Of a DNA stretch of 64,000 nt, positions 17,321-25,661 are shown in pieces. The number at the start of each line of letters is the position of its first letter. Position 1 is the stretch's first letter. The position numbers were made by a program, and so were the translations under genes. Below the pieces are notes generated by a model. It made no database searches. It had not been told where the DNA came from and saw only the letters and a list, made by a program, of their open reading frames with translations. Source of the DNA: Georgenia subflava (GTDB lineage: Bacteria > Actinomycetota > Actinomycetes > Actinomycetales > Actinomycetaceae); assembly GCF_009193155.1 (NCBI RefSeq), contig NZ_VUKD01000007.1, positions 62,001 through 126,000 on the forward strand. The letters run 5' to 3'.

Positions 17321-18844
17321 TCAGTCGCTCTCGACGGTGCCGTCCGACGCGGCCCAGGGCACCTCGACCGAGCGGTGGAAGGCCCAGTCCTCCCGGTGCC
17401 ACAGCGGCTCCTGGGCGGCGAGCCGGCGGGCGAAGTCGTCGAAGCCGCCGGACGCGCGTCGCTCCTGCGGCGTCCATGCGACCTCGGCAGCGGCCACCAG
17501 CCGGGGCAGGAGCATGGTGAAGAGCTCGTCCCGGGTGGTCACCGTCTCGGTCCACAGGGCTGCCTCGACGCCGCGCACCCGTGCCGGGTCGAGCCCGTCG
17601 ACCAGCGTCGCCGGGTCCCACTCGTAGGACCGGCGCACGTCGGTGTGCCCGGACCAGTCGAGCCCGAGGGGGAAGTCCGGGGTGTACTTCATGTCGAGGT
17701 AGACGTGGTCCGACGGCGAGAGTATGACGTCGTGCCCACGGGCGGCCGCCGCGAGCACCCCGTCGGTCGCCATTCCCGACGCCCACAGCTGCACGAGCGC
17801 GCCCGGCGGGAGGGTGGCGACGCCGGCCTCCTGCCACACCACGAGGTCCTTGCCCGTGGCGGCGACGACCTCGCCGAGGACCTCGATGAACTCGCGGTAG
17901 TCCTGGGGGTCCATCGTCTCGGCCTCGTCCCCGCCGCCGTGGACGTACCGGCCCGGCGTCATGGCGGCCAGCTCGCTGAAGACGTCGCGGACGAACGGCA
18001 GGGTGGCCGGCTCGTGGAGCGTGATCTTGGACCGGCCCACATGGGTGCCGTCGGCCACCTCGGCGGGCTCGCCCGACGGCGTGAGCTCGCCGTAGGCGTG
18101 CTGCGCGGCGGTGACGTGGCCGGGCGTGTCGATCTCCGGCACGAGGGTGACGCGCCGCAGCGCGGCGTACTCGACCAGCTCGGCGTAGTCCGCGGCCGAG
18201 AGGTATCCGGCGCCGCCACCGCCGACCTGGGTGGTTCCGGAACGCTCGGTGAGCAGCGGTCGGGACACCAGCTCGAGGCGCCATCCCTGGTCGTCGGTCA
18301 GGTGCAGGTGCAGGACGTTGAGCTTGTAGGTCGCGGCCAGGTCGATGACGCCCTTGAGGACGTCGACGTCGAACCAGTGCCTGACGACGTCGACCATCAC
18401 GCCGCGCCACGGGTAGCGCGGGGCGTCCTCGACGTGCAGCGCCGGCAGTACCACCGGGCCGTCGGCGTCGGGCCGCACGGAGTCGAGGACCTGGAGGAGC
18501 GTGCCCGCCCCTCGGAACAGACCGATCGGCTCGGCGGCGGCGACCACGACCTGGTCGGCGTCGATCGTCAGCGTGTAGCTCTCGTCCGGGGCGGCGCCGC
18601 CCTCCCCCGTGCCGGTGAGGCGGAGCTCGACCGTACCGCTGCGGCGCACGTCCGGGCCGGGGTCGGCCGGGCCGACGATCGCCGGTCCCCCGGTCACCGC
18701 ACCGAGCAGGTCACCCAGGTGTGCGACGGCGACGGCGTCGATGCGGTCGTCCGCGGGCACCACCACCCGCACCGGTGCCTCGAGGCGGAAGCCGGGGCCG
18801 TCCCCGAGGTCGAGGCGGGCGGGGGCTGGGACGAGGGACAGCAT
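17321..18844 (-). CDS. Beta-N-acetylhexosaminidase, GH20
   Basis: Removes terminal beta-linked GlcNAc or GalNAc from chitin oligomers or glycoconjugates. The GH20b N-terminal domain covers about residues 1-120 and the catalytic barrel starts at PRYPWRGVMVDVVRHWF. The substrate-assisted Asp-Glu dyad is in YVHGGGDEAETM (about residue 310). LHLHLTDDQGWRLEL and PEIDTPGHVTAA are conserved loops, and WASGMATDG with YEWDPATLVDGLDPARVRG close the barrel. ATG 18844 follows GGAGG at normal spacing and gives 507 residues. No signal peptide is visible, so it is probably cytoplasmic and acts on imported oligosaccharides (inference). Confidence 0.93.
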   Translation of the reverse strand: MLSLVPAPARLDLGDGPGFRLEAPVRVVVPADDRIDAVAVAHLGDLLGAVTGGPAIVGPADPGPDVRRSGTVELRLTGTGEGGAAPDESYTLTIDADQVVVAAAEPIGLFRGAGTLLQVLDSVRPDADGPVVLPALHVEDAPRYPWRGVMVDVVRHWFDVDVLKGVIDLAATYKLNVLHLHLTDDQGWRLELVSRPLLTERSGTTQVGGGGAGYLSAADYAELVEYAALRRVTLVPEIDTPGHVTAAQHAYGELTPSGEPAEVADGTHVGRSKITLHEPATLPFVRDVFSELAAMTPGRYVHGGGDEAETMDPQDYREFIEVLGEVVAATGKDLVVWQEAGVATLPPGALVQLWASGMATDGVLAAAARGHDVILSPSDHVYLDMKYTPDFPLGLDWSGHTDVRRSYEWDPATLVDGLDPARVRGVEAALWTETVTTRDELFTMLLPRLVAAAEVAWTPQERRASGGFDDFARRLAAQEPLWHREDWAFHRSVEVPWAASDGTVESD

Positions 18845-19102
18845 CGTGATCCTCCAGGTGCCGCCGAGGGGCGGTTCGGGCGCGGACAGACGGCGACCGG
18901 AGCGGCCGACCTGCACGAACGCTACCGGCGCAGACTGGAGACCGCGTAGTCCGCCCCGCTCCGACCAGAGGTGCGCCCGCCCGGAGTCACTCGCTCGGAC
19001 GTGGCCATCGGTCCGCTGCGCACATCCGCCCGGGTCGGCAACCACTTGCTATGTGCCTGCGGGCCGGCAACTACGTGCTGCCTGCCTGCCCGGGCGCTCG
19101 TC

Positions 19103-19573
19103 TCACTCGGCCGACTGTGCCGACTGTGCGCTGACCGCCGAGGGAGCACTGACCGGCGACGCCGCCGAGACCTCCTGGGGGGCGGGCGCGGGAACCTGGA
19201 CCGGTGCGGGGGCCGGTGCAGGCGCCGGTGCGGGCGCAGGGCCTGGTGCCGGTGCCGGTGCCGAGGCGGGGCTGGCCGCGCTGACGGCGGTGGTGGCGCT
19301 ACCGGGGTCCGTCGCGGCGGGGTCGGTCGCCCGCCGGTCCATCTCGGCAACGGTGGCCGAGGCCGCGGCGAGCAGCGCGCTGCCCGGCACGGGCAGGTCG
19401 GCCGCGGTGCCGGCGTTGACCGCTGCAGCGGTCCCTGTGCCGGCCCGGGTCCCCATGTCTACGCCCTCGATCGCCTGGGTCTGCGGAGAGTCCGCCATCG
19501 CCATGGATATGCCGCCGACCACGCCGGCGGCTGTCAGCGATCCGGTGATCGTCCAGATCATGCGCGACTTCAT
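19103..19573 (-). CDS. Small secreted Pro/Ala-rich protein
   Basis: No family is recognised. The 156-residue product begins MKSRMIWTITGSLTAAGVVG and has a probable signal peptide cut near AMA-DS, or an uncleaved anchor. Residues 45-100 are Ala/Thr-rich, followed by a run of alternating Ala-Pro (APAPAPGPAPAPAPAPAP) and an Ala/Ser-rich tail ending QSAQSAE. Such sequences are usually extended and envelope-exposed. ATG 19573 is preceded by GAAGGGG. An in-frame start further upstream at 19723 adds 50 residues before the signal-like segment and is less likely. It stands alone. Confidence 0.65.
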   Translation of the reverse strand: MKSRMIWTITGSLTAAGVVGGISMAMADSPQTQAIEGVDMGTRAGTGTAAAVNAGTAADLPVPGSALLAAASATVAEMDRRATDPAATDPGSATTAVSAASPASAPAPAPGPAPAPAPAPAPAPVQVPAPAPQEVSAASPVSAPSAVSAQSAQSAE

Positions 19574-20013
19574 CTCTTGACCCCTTCGGCGCCCGGTCAC
19601 AGGCACCTCGTCCGACGTCCTGAACCTATTCTGGTCGGACCCGGTGAGAAAGCACGGAGAGGCAGATGAGAAGACTCTCATCTGCCGTTCACCTGCTGTT
19701 TGCCTGAGGTCGCGGTCCGGCACTGTCGGTCGAAACGCCGCCGAAGCCGGAGAGTCTCCGCCGAAGGGTCGCTAGCCGGGCTTCGGCCGGCGACCAACCT
19801 CACGACCCGTCGAGAAGAGTCGCCAGCCGGGCTTCGGCCGGCGACCAACCTTCCGACCCGCCGACCGGGACGTTGCTCTCGTGTCGTACGGTGGCCGGTG
19901 GCGGGCGACGTCCCGGACCCGTCGTACGGTGGTCCGTGGCGGGCGACGCCCCCATCCCCCGCCGCGGCTGCGTCGTCGTGCCGCGGCGTCCGCCATGAGC
20001 CAGGAGCCGATGC
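19574..20013. other. Repeat-bearing intergenic region, no gene seen
   Basis: This 440-bp gap lies between divergent genes (secreted protein, minus; CynX-like transporter, plus). It contains two pairs of direct repeats, at 19,768-19,851 and from about 19,883 to 19,950, and no convincing coding frame. Confidence 0.6.
19768..19851. repeat. Two 33-bp hairpin-forming direct repeats
   Basis: Copies at 19,768-19,800 and 19,819-19,851 differ at one base and are 51 bp apart. Each contains GTCGCCAGCCGGGCTTCGGC then CGGCGAC, which can fold on itself (GTCGCC with GGCGAC). A second pair sharing GTCGTACGGTGG and GTGGCGGGCGACG starts at 19,883 and 19,921. Confidence 0.75.
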
Positions 20014-21243
20014 ATGACCGTGTCCGACCGCAACGCGCGCCCGCTGTCGGCCGCGCTCCTTCTGGCGGGGATCCTGCTGGTCGCGATCAACCTGCGGCCC
20101 GTCATCACGTCGGTGGGCCCGATCCTTCCGCAGATCGGCGCGGACACCGGCCTCGGCAGCGCCGAGCTCGGCGTCCTGGCCGCCGTGCCGGTGATCGCGT
20201 TCGCCGTCGTCTCACCGCTGGTGCACCCGCTGGCGCGCCGGTTCGGGATGGAGCGCACGGTGCTGGTCGCCCTGCTCGTGCTCGGGCTGGGCACCCTGCT
20301 GCGCTCGTTGCCCGGCCCGACGGCGAACCTGTGGCTAGGCACGGTGCTAATCGGGGCGACGGTCGGGGTGGGCAACGTGGCGCTGCCGGCCATCGTGAAG
20401 AAGGACTTCCCGTTCCGGGTCTCGGCCACCACCGGCTGGTACGTGGCCACCCAGAGCGTCTTCGCGGCGATCGCGTCCGGACTGGCGGTGCCGCTGGCCG
20501 GCGTCGGCACCTGGCGACTCTCGCTCGGACTCTGGGCGGTGCTCATCGTGGTGGGGGTCCTGGTCTGGCTGCCGCGCATCACCCACGCGCGCCGCACCGG
20601 CGACCAGGCTGAGCGAACCCCGGACCTCGCGCGGACGATCCCGGCGACGAGGCCGGCGGGGATTGCAGGTCGCTCGGTGTACCGCACCCGGCTCGCCTGG
20701 CTGGTAGCTGCCTACATGGGACTGCAGTCGCTGGTCTTCTACACGCTCCTGAACTGGCTGCCGAGCGTCGAGCAGGACCTCGGGGTCGACGCCGCCACCG
20801 CCGGGTGGCACCTGTTCACGTTCCAGGCCGTCGCGATCGGGTCGAACCTGGCCGTGCCGTCGCTGATGCACCTTTTCGGTGACCAGCGGTTCGCCGCCTC
20901 GTTCGTCCCGACCCTCATGGTCGTGGCGATGCTCGGGCTCTGGCTGGCGCCCGGGCTGCTGCTCGTCTGGGTGGTGATGATCGGCCTGAGCACCGGCGCC
21001 GCCTTCGTGGTCGCCCTGTCACTGGTGGGGCTGCGCTCGGCCGACGCGACGACGGCGAGCCAGCTCTCCTCCATGTCCCAGGCGGTCGGATACGGCGTCG
21101 CCGCGCTGGGCCTGGTGGGGGCAGGCGTGCTGCGCGACCTCACCGGTCCGGGGCCGATGCTGCTCGTTTGCCTGGCGGTCGTCGCACTCGCGCAGCTCGT
21201 CGTCGGCCTCATGGTGGGACGTGAGCGGGTCCTGCAGGCGTGA
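20014..21243 (+). CDS. CynX/NimT-family MFS transporter
   Basis: A 409-residue integral membrane protein with twelve predicted helices. The N-terminus AINLRPVITSVGPILPQIGA is the hallmark of the CynX/NimT (cyanate/nitroimidazole) branch of the major facilitator superfamily. A central loop of about 40 residues (THARRTGDQAERTPDLARTI) separates the two six-helix halves. The true substrate is unknown; the family includes exporters of small anions and drugs. Start ATG 20,014. It converges on the reductase-methyltransferase fusion gene across an array of 19-bp repeats. Confidence 0.88.
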   Translation: MTVSDRNARPLSAALLLAGILLVAINLRPVITSVGPILPQIGADTGLGSAELGVLAAVPVIAFAVVSPLVHPLARRFGMERTVLVALLVLGLGTLLRSLPGPTANLWLGTVLIGATVGVGNVALPAIVKKDFPFRVSATTGWYVATQSVFAAIASGLAVPLAGVGTWRLSLGLWAVLIVVGVLVWLPRITHARRTGDQAERTPDLARTIPATRPAGIAGRSVYRTRLAWLVAAYMGLQSLVFYTLLNWLPSVEQDLGVDAATAGWHLFTFQAVAIGSNLAVPSLMHLFGDQRFAASFVPTLMVVAMLGLWLAPGLLLVWVVMIGLSTGAAFVVALSLVGLRSADATTASQLSSMSQAVGYGVAALGLVGAGVLRDLTGPGPMLLVCLAVVALAQLVVGLMVGRERVLQA

Positions 21244-21311
21244 CCGCGACGTCAGCTGCCTGGGGGACGGGCGGACGTCAGCCCGTTCGAGCGGCCGGTC
21301 CCCCGGCGGGA

Positions 21312-21416
21312 CGGTCGTCAGCCGTAGGGACGGTCGTCAGCCTTCCGAGCGGTCGTCAGCCGTCCAGACGGTCGTCAGTTGTCCGGGCGGTCGTCAGCCG
21401 TTCGGGCGGTCGTCAG
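21312..21416. repeat. Six tandem repeats with an exact 19-bp period
   Basis: The core CGGTCGTCAG recurs at 21312, 21331, 21350, 21369, 21388 and 21407, always 19 bp apart; the other 9 bases vary (mostly CCGTCC/CCGTTC forms). The last unit contains the stop codon of the minus-strand fusion gene (21413-21415). The array fills the gap between two convergent genes. Confidence 0.9.
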
Positions 21417-23242
21417 CGGTTCGACCGGTCGGTGCGGCGCAGCCGAACGACGTTGTCGGTGCGGCCGGCGGCACCACCGTCTGGAGACCGCATCGCGACG
21501 GCTCGGCTCTCGGCCACCTCGACCGTCCAGCCGTCGAGGTCCAGCCCGGACAGCACCGCGTCGGCCCTCGGGTAGTGCACCGGCGGTGGCCCCTCGACCC
21601 ACGACGGCGGCCCCTCGTGCCCGATGATCAGCAACGTCCCGCCCGGGGCGACCGCCGCGGCCGCCCGGGGCAGGATCCGCGCCCGCTCCAGCTCCACCGG
21701 TGAGTGCAGGTAGGCCGCAGTGACCAGGTCCCAGCTGCCCTGCGGGAAGTCCGCCTCGAGGTCGTGCCGCAACCACGTGATGCCGCCATCGACTCCGGCA
21801 GCGGCCGCCGCCGCACCGGCCTGGGCGAGCGCCTTCTCGGAGATGTCAATGCCGGTGACGGTCCAACCGTTGCCGGCGAGCCAGATCGCGTCCGCACCGG
21901 TGCCGCACCCCAGATCCAACGCCGAGCGTCCCGTGACCGGCCGCTCGGTGAGCTCTGCGACAAGCACCGCATTGGGCTCGCCGCTCCACGGGCCTGCGTC
22001 CCCGTAGAACTCGTCCCAGAACTGGGCGGTGGTCGAAGCATGGCGGTCGCCGTCGTGGTGGCGGTCGCCGTCGTGGTGGGGGTCGCCGTCGTGGTGGGGG
22101 TCGCCGTCGTGGTGGCGGTGGTCTCCGCCGCCATCGTCGTGGTCGTCGCCGTCGTGCTCGTGCTCGTGCTCGTCATGGTGGTCGTCGTGGCCGTCGCCCT
22201 CGCGCTGGTCGCGGTGGTGGTGGTCGCCACCGTCGCCGTCGTGATGACTGTCGCGATTGGACTGTCGGCGCGGAGTGGGACGTGCGGTGTCCGCGACGGC
22301 GCCTGACTCGACAGCCACCCGGGTCTCCTCCATCACCAGGTCGGCGTTGATCTGCGCCCCGGCCATGGCACCGGCAGCAGCGGAGGTGCCGACCTGTGCG
22401 CTCAGGTCCGTCACGTTGCCGGCCGCCCACACCCCGGACACCTCGGTCCGACCGGTCTGGTCGCAGGCGATGTGCAGCCCAGTGCCGCTCGGGTGCTCCA
22501 CCGCGTGGAGACCCAACTCGGAGACGAAGCTCGCGCGCGCCTCCATCCTCGTCGCCACCACCATCGCGTCACGGGGCACAATCCGGCCGTCGGCCATGCG
22601 GACGCCGGCCAGCCTGTCGTCGACGACCTGCACGGATGCCACCTCCCCATCGACCACGGTGATGCGGCGTGCCGCCAGCTGCCCGGCCTGCTCGTCCGTC
22701 AGCTGAGAGCCGTTGGTGAGATAGACGACGTCGTCGCTGAGCTGGCTGAAGAGCAGCGCCTGGTGCACCGACATCGGTCCGCTCGCGAGCACGCCGACCG
22801 CCTGGTCGCGAACCTCCCAGCCGTGACAGTAGGGGCAGTGCAGCACGTCCCGTCCCCAGCGCTCGCGGAGCCCCGGCACCTCGGGCAGCACGTCCACCAG
22901 CCCGGTCGTGACGAGCAGTCGCCGGGTGTGCACGGACTGCCCACCGCTCAGGACCACTGTGAAGCCGGTCGCGTCTCGGCTCGCCCCGACGACCTCGTCG
23001 TCGACCACCTGGCCGCCGTACCGGCGCACCTCCGCACGGCCACGTGCCAGCAGCTCGGCCGGAGGTATGCCGTCGTGGCCGAGGAGTCCGTGCACACCGT
23101 CGGCCGGGGCGTTGCGGGGCGCGCCGGCGTCGATGACCACCACCGACCGTCTCGACCTGGCGAGCATCAGCGCACCGTTCAGCCCTGCCGCACCGCCACC
23201 GATCACCACCACGTCATAGCTGTCCATCAGCTCGTCGGTCAT
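21413..23242 (-). CDS. Thioredoxin-reductase-like flavoprotein fused to SAM methyltransferase
   Basis: A 609-residue two-domain protein. Residues about 1-305 form a thioredoxin-reductase-like FAD/NAD(P) enzyme: FAD motif DVVVIGGGAAGLNGALML, redox motif CPYCHGWEV, NAD(P) segment VGVLASGPMSVHQALL and the C-terminal FAD motif VWAAGNVTDLSAQVG. Residues about 335-400 are a linker almost wholly of His, Asp and Gly (repeats of DPHHDG/DRHHDG), which could bind metal. Residues about 405-609 form a class I methyltransferase with ALDLGCGTGADAIWLA and TGIDISEKAL. ATG 23242 has GGAGGTGG upstream. Divergent from an XRE-cupin regulator. The domains might detoxify a common substrate such as a metalloid or a reactive thiol (inference). 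Confidence 0.88.
   Translation of the reverse strand: MTDELMDSYDVVVIGGGAAGLNGALMLARSRRSVVVIDAGAPRNAPADGVHGLLGHDGIPPAELLARGRAEVRRYGGQVVDDEVVGASRDATGFTVVLSGGQSVHTRRLLVTTGLVDVLPEVPGLRERWGRDVLHCPYCHGWEVRDQAVGVLASGPMSVHQALLFSQLSDDVVYLTNGSQLTDEQAGQLAARRITVVDGEVASVQVVDDRLAGVRMADGRIVPRDAMVVATRMEARASFVSELGLHAVEHPSGTGLHIACDQTGRTEVSGVWAAGNVTDLSAQVGTSAAAGAMAGAQINADLVMEETRVAVESGAVADTARPTPRRQSNRDSHHDGDGGDHHHRDQREGDGHDDHHDEHEHEHDGDDHDDGGGDHRHHDGDPHHDGDPHHDGDRHHDGDRHASTTAQFWDEFYGDAGPWSGEPNAVLVAELTERPVTGRSALDLGCGTGADAIWLAGNGWTVTGIDISEKALAQAGAAAAAAGVDGGITWLRHDLEADFPQGSWDLVTAAYLHSPVELERARILPRAAAAVAPGGTLLIIGHEGPPSWVEGPPPVHYPRADAVLSGLDLDGWTVEVAESRAVAMRSPDGGAAGRTDNVVRLRRTDRSNR
22045..22114. repeat. Four 18-bp repeats encoding the His/Asp linker
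   Basis: GGTCGCCGTCGTGGTG recurs at 22045, 22063, 22081 and 22099, period 18 bp, so copy-number change keeps the reading frame of the fusion gene. It encodes repeats of (P/R)HHDGD on the minus strand. Confidence 0.85.
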
Positions 23243-23298
23243 GTCGACCACCTCCGCGAACCAGCATGCGAGCCCGACATGCCATGCCGCAAACGTCC

Positions 23299-23313
23299 TT
23301 GCTGTTATGGCAA
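23299..23313. promoter_or_regulatory. Imperfect palindrome between divergent genes, likely operator
   Basis: TTGCTGTTATGGCAA has TTGC/GCAA outer arms and a T-A pair next to the centre (two mismatched pairs in 15 bp). It lies 11 bases ahead of the XRE-cupin gene and 57 bases ahead of the fusion gene, as expected for an operator bound by the adjacent regulator. Confidence 0.45.
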
Positions 23314-23323
23314 ACTCGTTGGT

Positions 23324-23905
23324 GTGGACGACCTCGAGCAGATCCTGAGCACCATCGGTCCGCGCCTGCGTGCCCTGCGTCGCGAGCGCGAGATCACGCT
23401 CGCAGCACTCTCGGGCGAGACCGGGATCTCGGTCAGCACGCTGTCCAGGCTGGAGTCGGGCGAAAGGCGCGCGACGCTGGAGCTGCTGCTGCCCCTGGCG
23501 CAGGCGTACGGCGTCGCGCTCGACGAGCTCGTGGACGCTCCCCCGACCGGGGACCCCCGGATCCACCTGCGACCGGTGACGCACGAGGGCATGACGATGC
23601 TGCCTCTGACGCGACGACCCGGGGGCATCCAGGCCTACAAGATCGTGCTGTCCGGCGACCACCGGGAGCCCGAGCTGAAGACGCACGAGGGCTATGAGTG
23701 GGTCTATGTCCTCGACGGCCGGCTCAGGATGGTCCTGGGCGAGCGGGATCTCGTCCTGACCCCGGGCGAGGCGGCCGAGTTCGACACCCGGGTGCCGCAC
23801 TGGTTCGGCCCCGCCGACGCCGAGCCCGTCGAGTTCCTCAGCCTCTTCGGCCAGCAGGGCGAGCGTGCACACCTACGCGCTCGACCCCGGCGTCAGCAGA
23901 TCTGA
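23324..23905 (+). CDS. XRE-family regulator with cupin domain
   Basis: A 193-residue regulator. An N-terminal XRE helix-turn-helix spans about residues 10-65 (LRREREITLAALSGETGISV, then STLSRLESGERRATLELL). A C-terminal double-stranded beta-helix (cupin) spans about residues 95-180 (THEGYEWVYVLDGRLRMVL, then LTPGEAAEFDTRVPHWF), which normally binds a small effector or metal. GTG 23324 is used because the first HTH residues follow at once and no ATG is in frame nearby; upstream frame sequence is antisense to the fusion gene. It probably controls the divergent reductase-methyltransferase gene. Confidence 0.87.
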   Translation: MDDLEQILSTIGPRLRALRREREITLAALSGETGISVSTLSRLESGERRATLELLLPLAQAYGVALDELVDAPPTGDPRIHLRPVTHEGMTMLPLTRRPGGIQAYKIVLSGDHREPELKTHEGYEWVYVLDGRLRMVLGERDLVLTPGEAAEFDTRVPHWFGPADAEPVEFLSLFGQQGERAHLRARPRRQQI

Positions 23906-24017
23906 GGAGGAGGCGCCCCGACCGTGATCGAGGCCGATCGCCAGCACGCATGGCACGCGAACGGGGCCGACGGAGCATGCTCCGTCGGCCCCGTCGTCAG
24001 ACGTTCATCTCAGCGGG

Positions 24018-24707
24018 CTACCACTTGATCATCGTGCCGTTGGCGATGTTGTAGTACATGCCGATGTGCGTGTAGAAGTTCATCGCACCGAACAGGGCGA
24101 ACGCGACGCCACCGATGGCGAAGGCCCACACGGCCCAGCGCAGCAGGTGCGGACGGCCGGTCCAGAAAGCGATCGCGAACAGCAGAGCACCGAGAGCCAC
24201 GACGCCCCACAGGCCACCGAGGAACAGCGCCTCGATGAGCGGTAGGTGGCCGAAGCGGCCGGTGATGGGCTCCTCCGGCGGCGCCGCACCCAGCTGGTAG
24301 CGGACGAACGAGATCGCGATGACGGCCATCCCCAGACCGAGGACGCCGACGAAGATGCTGGCCGGCTTGAGGCCCTCCAACGTCTTGGCGTTCACGCCGT
24401 CGACGTCACCCGCGTAGAGCGAGCGGTGGCGCCACAGGTAGACCGCGGCGAGGAGCAGCAGCGCGCCGAAGCCGGCTGCGGGCTGACCGAACGCGATGTT
24501 GGCGTACTCGAAGCCGTCGCCACCGTAGGGCCAGGTCACCGTGGTGTGCAGTCCCAACACGAACAGCAGCAGGCCGGTGACCCCGAAGAACGCCGCCCAG
24601 CCCTCACTGTCGATCCGCTGCTTGCGGATGAGGTCCGAGAGGAACTTCGCGAATCCGAGGAGCCCCGCCCCCGCGGTGATGGAGATGAGCTCGTTGTAGA
24701 CGACCAC
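24018..24707 (-). CDS. DUF981-like integral membrane protein
   Basis: A 229-residue protein with about seven membrane helices (ISITAGAGLLGFAKFLSDL, AFFGVTGLLLFVLGLHTTV and so on) and short polar loops. It resembles the DUF981 family of uncharacterised membrane proteins (recognition from memory, moderate certainty). Short motifs HTTVTWPYGG and FYTHIGMYYNIANGTMIKW at the C-terminus are probably family-specific. GTG 24707 has GGGAAGG at 9 bases; GTG 24737 would add 10 residues. Upstream, 24,752-24,765 carries two GTTCAA direct repeats in an AT-richer stretch that may be promoter or operator. The function is unknown. Confidence 0.75.
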   Translation of the reverse strand: MVVYNELISITAGAGLLGFAKFLSDLIRKQRIDSEGWAAFFGVTGLLLFVLGLHTTVTWPYGGDGFEYANIAFGQPAAGFGALLLLAAVYLWRHRSLYAGDVDGVNAKTLEGLKPASIFVGVLGLGMAVIAISFVRYQLGAAPPEEPITGRFGHLPLIEALFLGGLWGVVALGALLFAIAFWTGRPHLLRWAVWAFAIGGVAFALFGAMNFYTHIGMYYNIANGTMIKW

Positions 24708-24929
24708 GTCTGGCGCCTTCCCTTCTTCCGCCGGCACGTCAGCGCCGATTGTTCAATGTTCAACTATCAAGATAACGGACGCGGACCATGGCCTATTCCA
24801 GCTGGCGGAGTGTCCAGTAGCACAGCAGCCTGACCACCAGGCGCGTTCGTCGACCAGATCTGACCAACACACGGCGCTAGAAGTCGGATCGGAGCGCTCG
24901 CTGAACCGTGCCGCCAGCTATGCCGCCGG

Positions 24930-25661
24930 TCAGCCCACCAGGTCCAGTGCCCGGCGCAGCATGTTGATTCCGCGGGTCGCGCCGGGGACGGCACTGTCGG
25001 TCTTGTCCTGGGTGACGCGGAAGATCATGTTGCCGAGGTACCGCCGGTCCAGCTTGGTGAGTTCCGCGCTGCGTAAGTCGGCGATCTGAAGCAGCGAGGC
25101 GAGCGTGGCGAAGTCGATCTGGTGTCGCTCGCGGGCGTGGTCGACAAGAATCTCGGTGGTGGCGGACTTCCCGACCAGCGCGCCGATCAGGTTCGGCCGG
25201 CGTACATGGCCCGCCCGTCCGGCGACCTCCACCTCGACCGTCTCGGTGCGGCTCAGCGCCTGCTGGGAGCCGGGCGCCTCGATAGTGGTGCCGCCGGTCG
25301 CGCCCGTCTTGCTAGCCCCCGCCTCGCCCAGATGTCGCGGGATCAGCACGTCGAACTGTGCACCGTCCTCGCGGACCCAGCGGTGTTGGTGGCCCTGGGG
25401 GCTCTCTCCGGCACTGCTGAACCCGATGTCGAGCAGCACCTCGGTGAACCGCCGGAGCACCTGCGGGTAGGTCCGCACGTCGAGGACCGCGTCGAGATCG
25501 GTTGTGGGCCGCGGTGGGGACTCGCCTCGCTCGACGCAGTGCAGATGCACGAGTTGCCCGCCCACGAGCGACCAGCCGTGCGGCATTCGCTCGGCGACGT
25601 CCAGCAGCGCGGTCCAGCCAGCCTCCTGCTGCGGCACCATCGTCGGCATGACGACAGTCAC
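24930..25661 (-). CDS. Nucleotidyltransferase-fold protein, possible toxin
   Basis: A 243-residue protein with the minimal nucleotidyltransferase signature: LVGGQLVHLH, then RPTTDLDAVLDV (the paired Asp residues) and a third acidic residue in AQFDVLIPRHL. This arrangement, with the downstream RPNLIGALVGKSAT segment, resembles the AbiEii/MNT-like group, whose members can modify tRNA or proteins as toxins. GTG 25661 overlaps the stop of the upstream HTH gene by GTGA, so the two are translationally coupled. The toxin role is inferred from fold and pairing. It may instead be a house-keeping transferase. Confidence 0.65.
   Translation of the reverse strand: MTVVMPTMVPQQEAGWTALLDVAERMPHGWSLVGGQLVHLHCVERGESPPRPTTDLDAVLDVRTYPQVLRRFTEVLLDIGFSSAGESPQGHQHRWVREDGAQFDVLIPRHLGEAGASKTGATGGTTIEAPGSQQALSRTETVEVEVAGRAGHVRRPNLIGALVGKSATTEILVDHARERHQIDFATLASLLQIADLRSAELTKLDRRYLGNMIFRVTQDKTDSAVPGATRGINMLRRALDLVG

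Noticed and set aside
21312-21416. Possible CRISPR array
   Set aside because: The 19-bp period leaves only 9 variable bases between cores, there are no spacers of normal length, and no cas gene is present.
23243-23872. Longer N-terminus for the reductase-methyltransferase fusion
   Set aside because: The extra sequence is antisense to the XRE-cupin gene, and ATG 23242 has a strong GGAGGTGG at the right distance.
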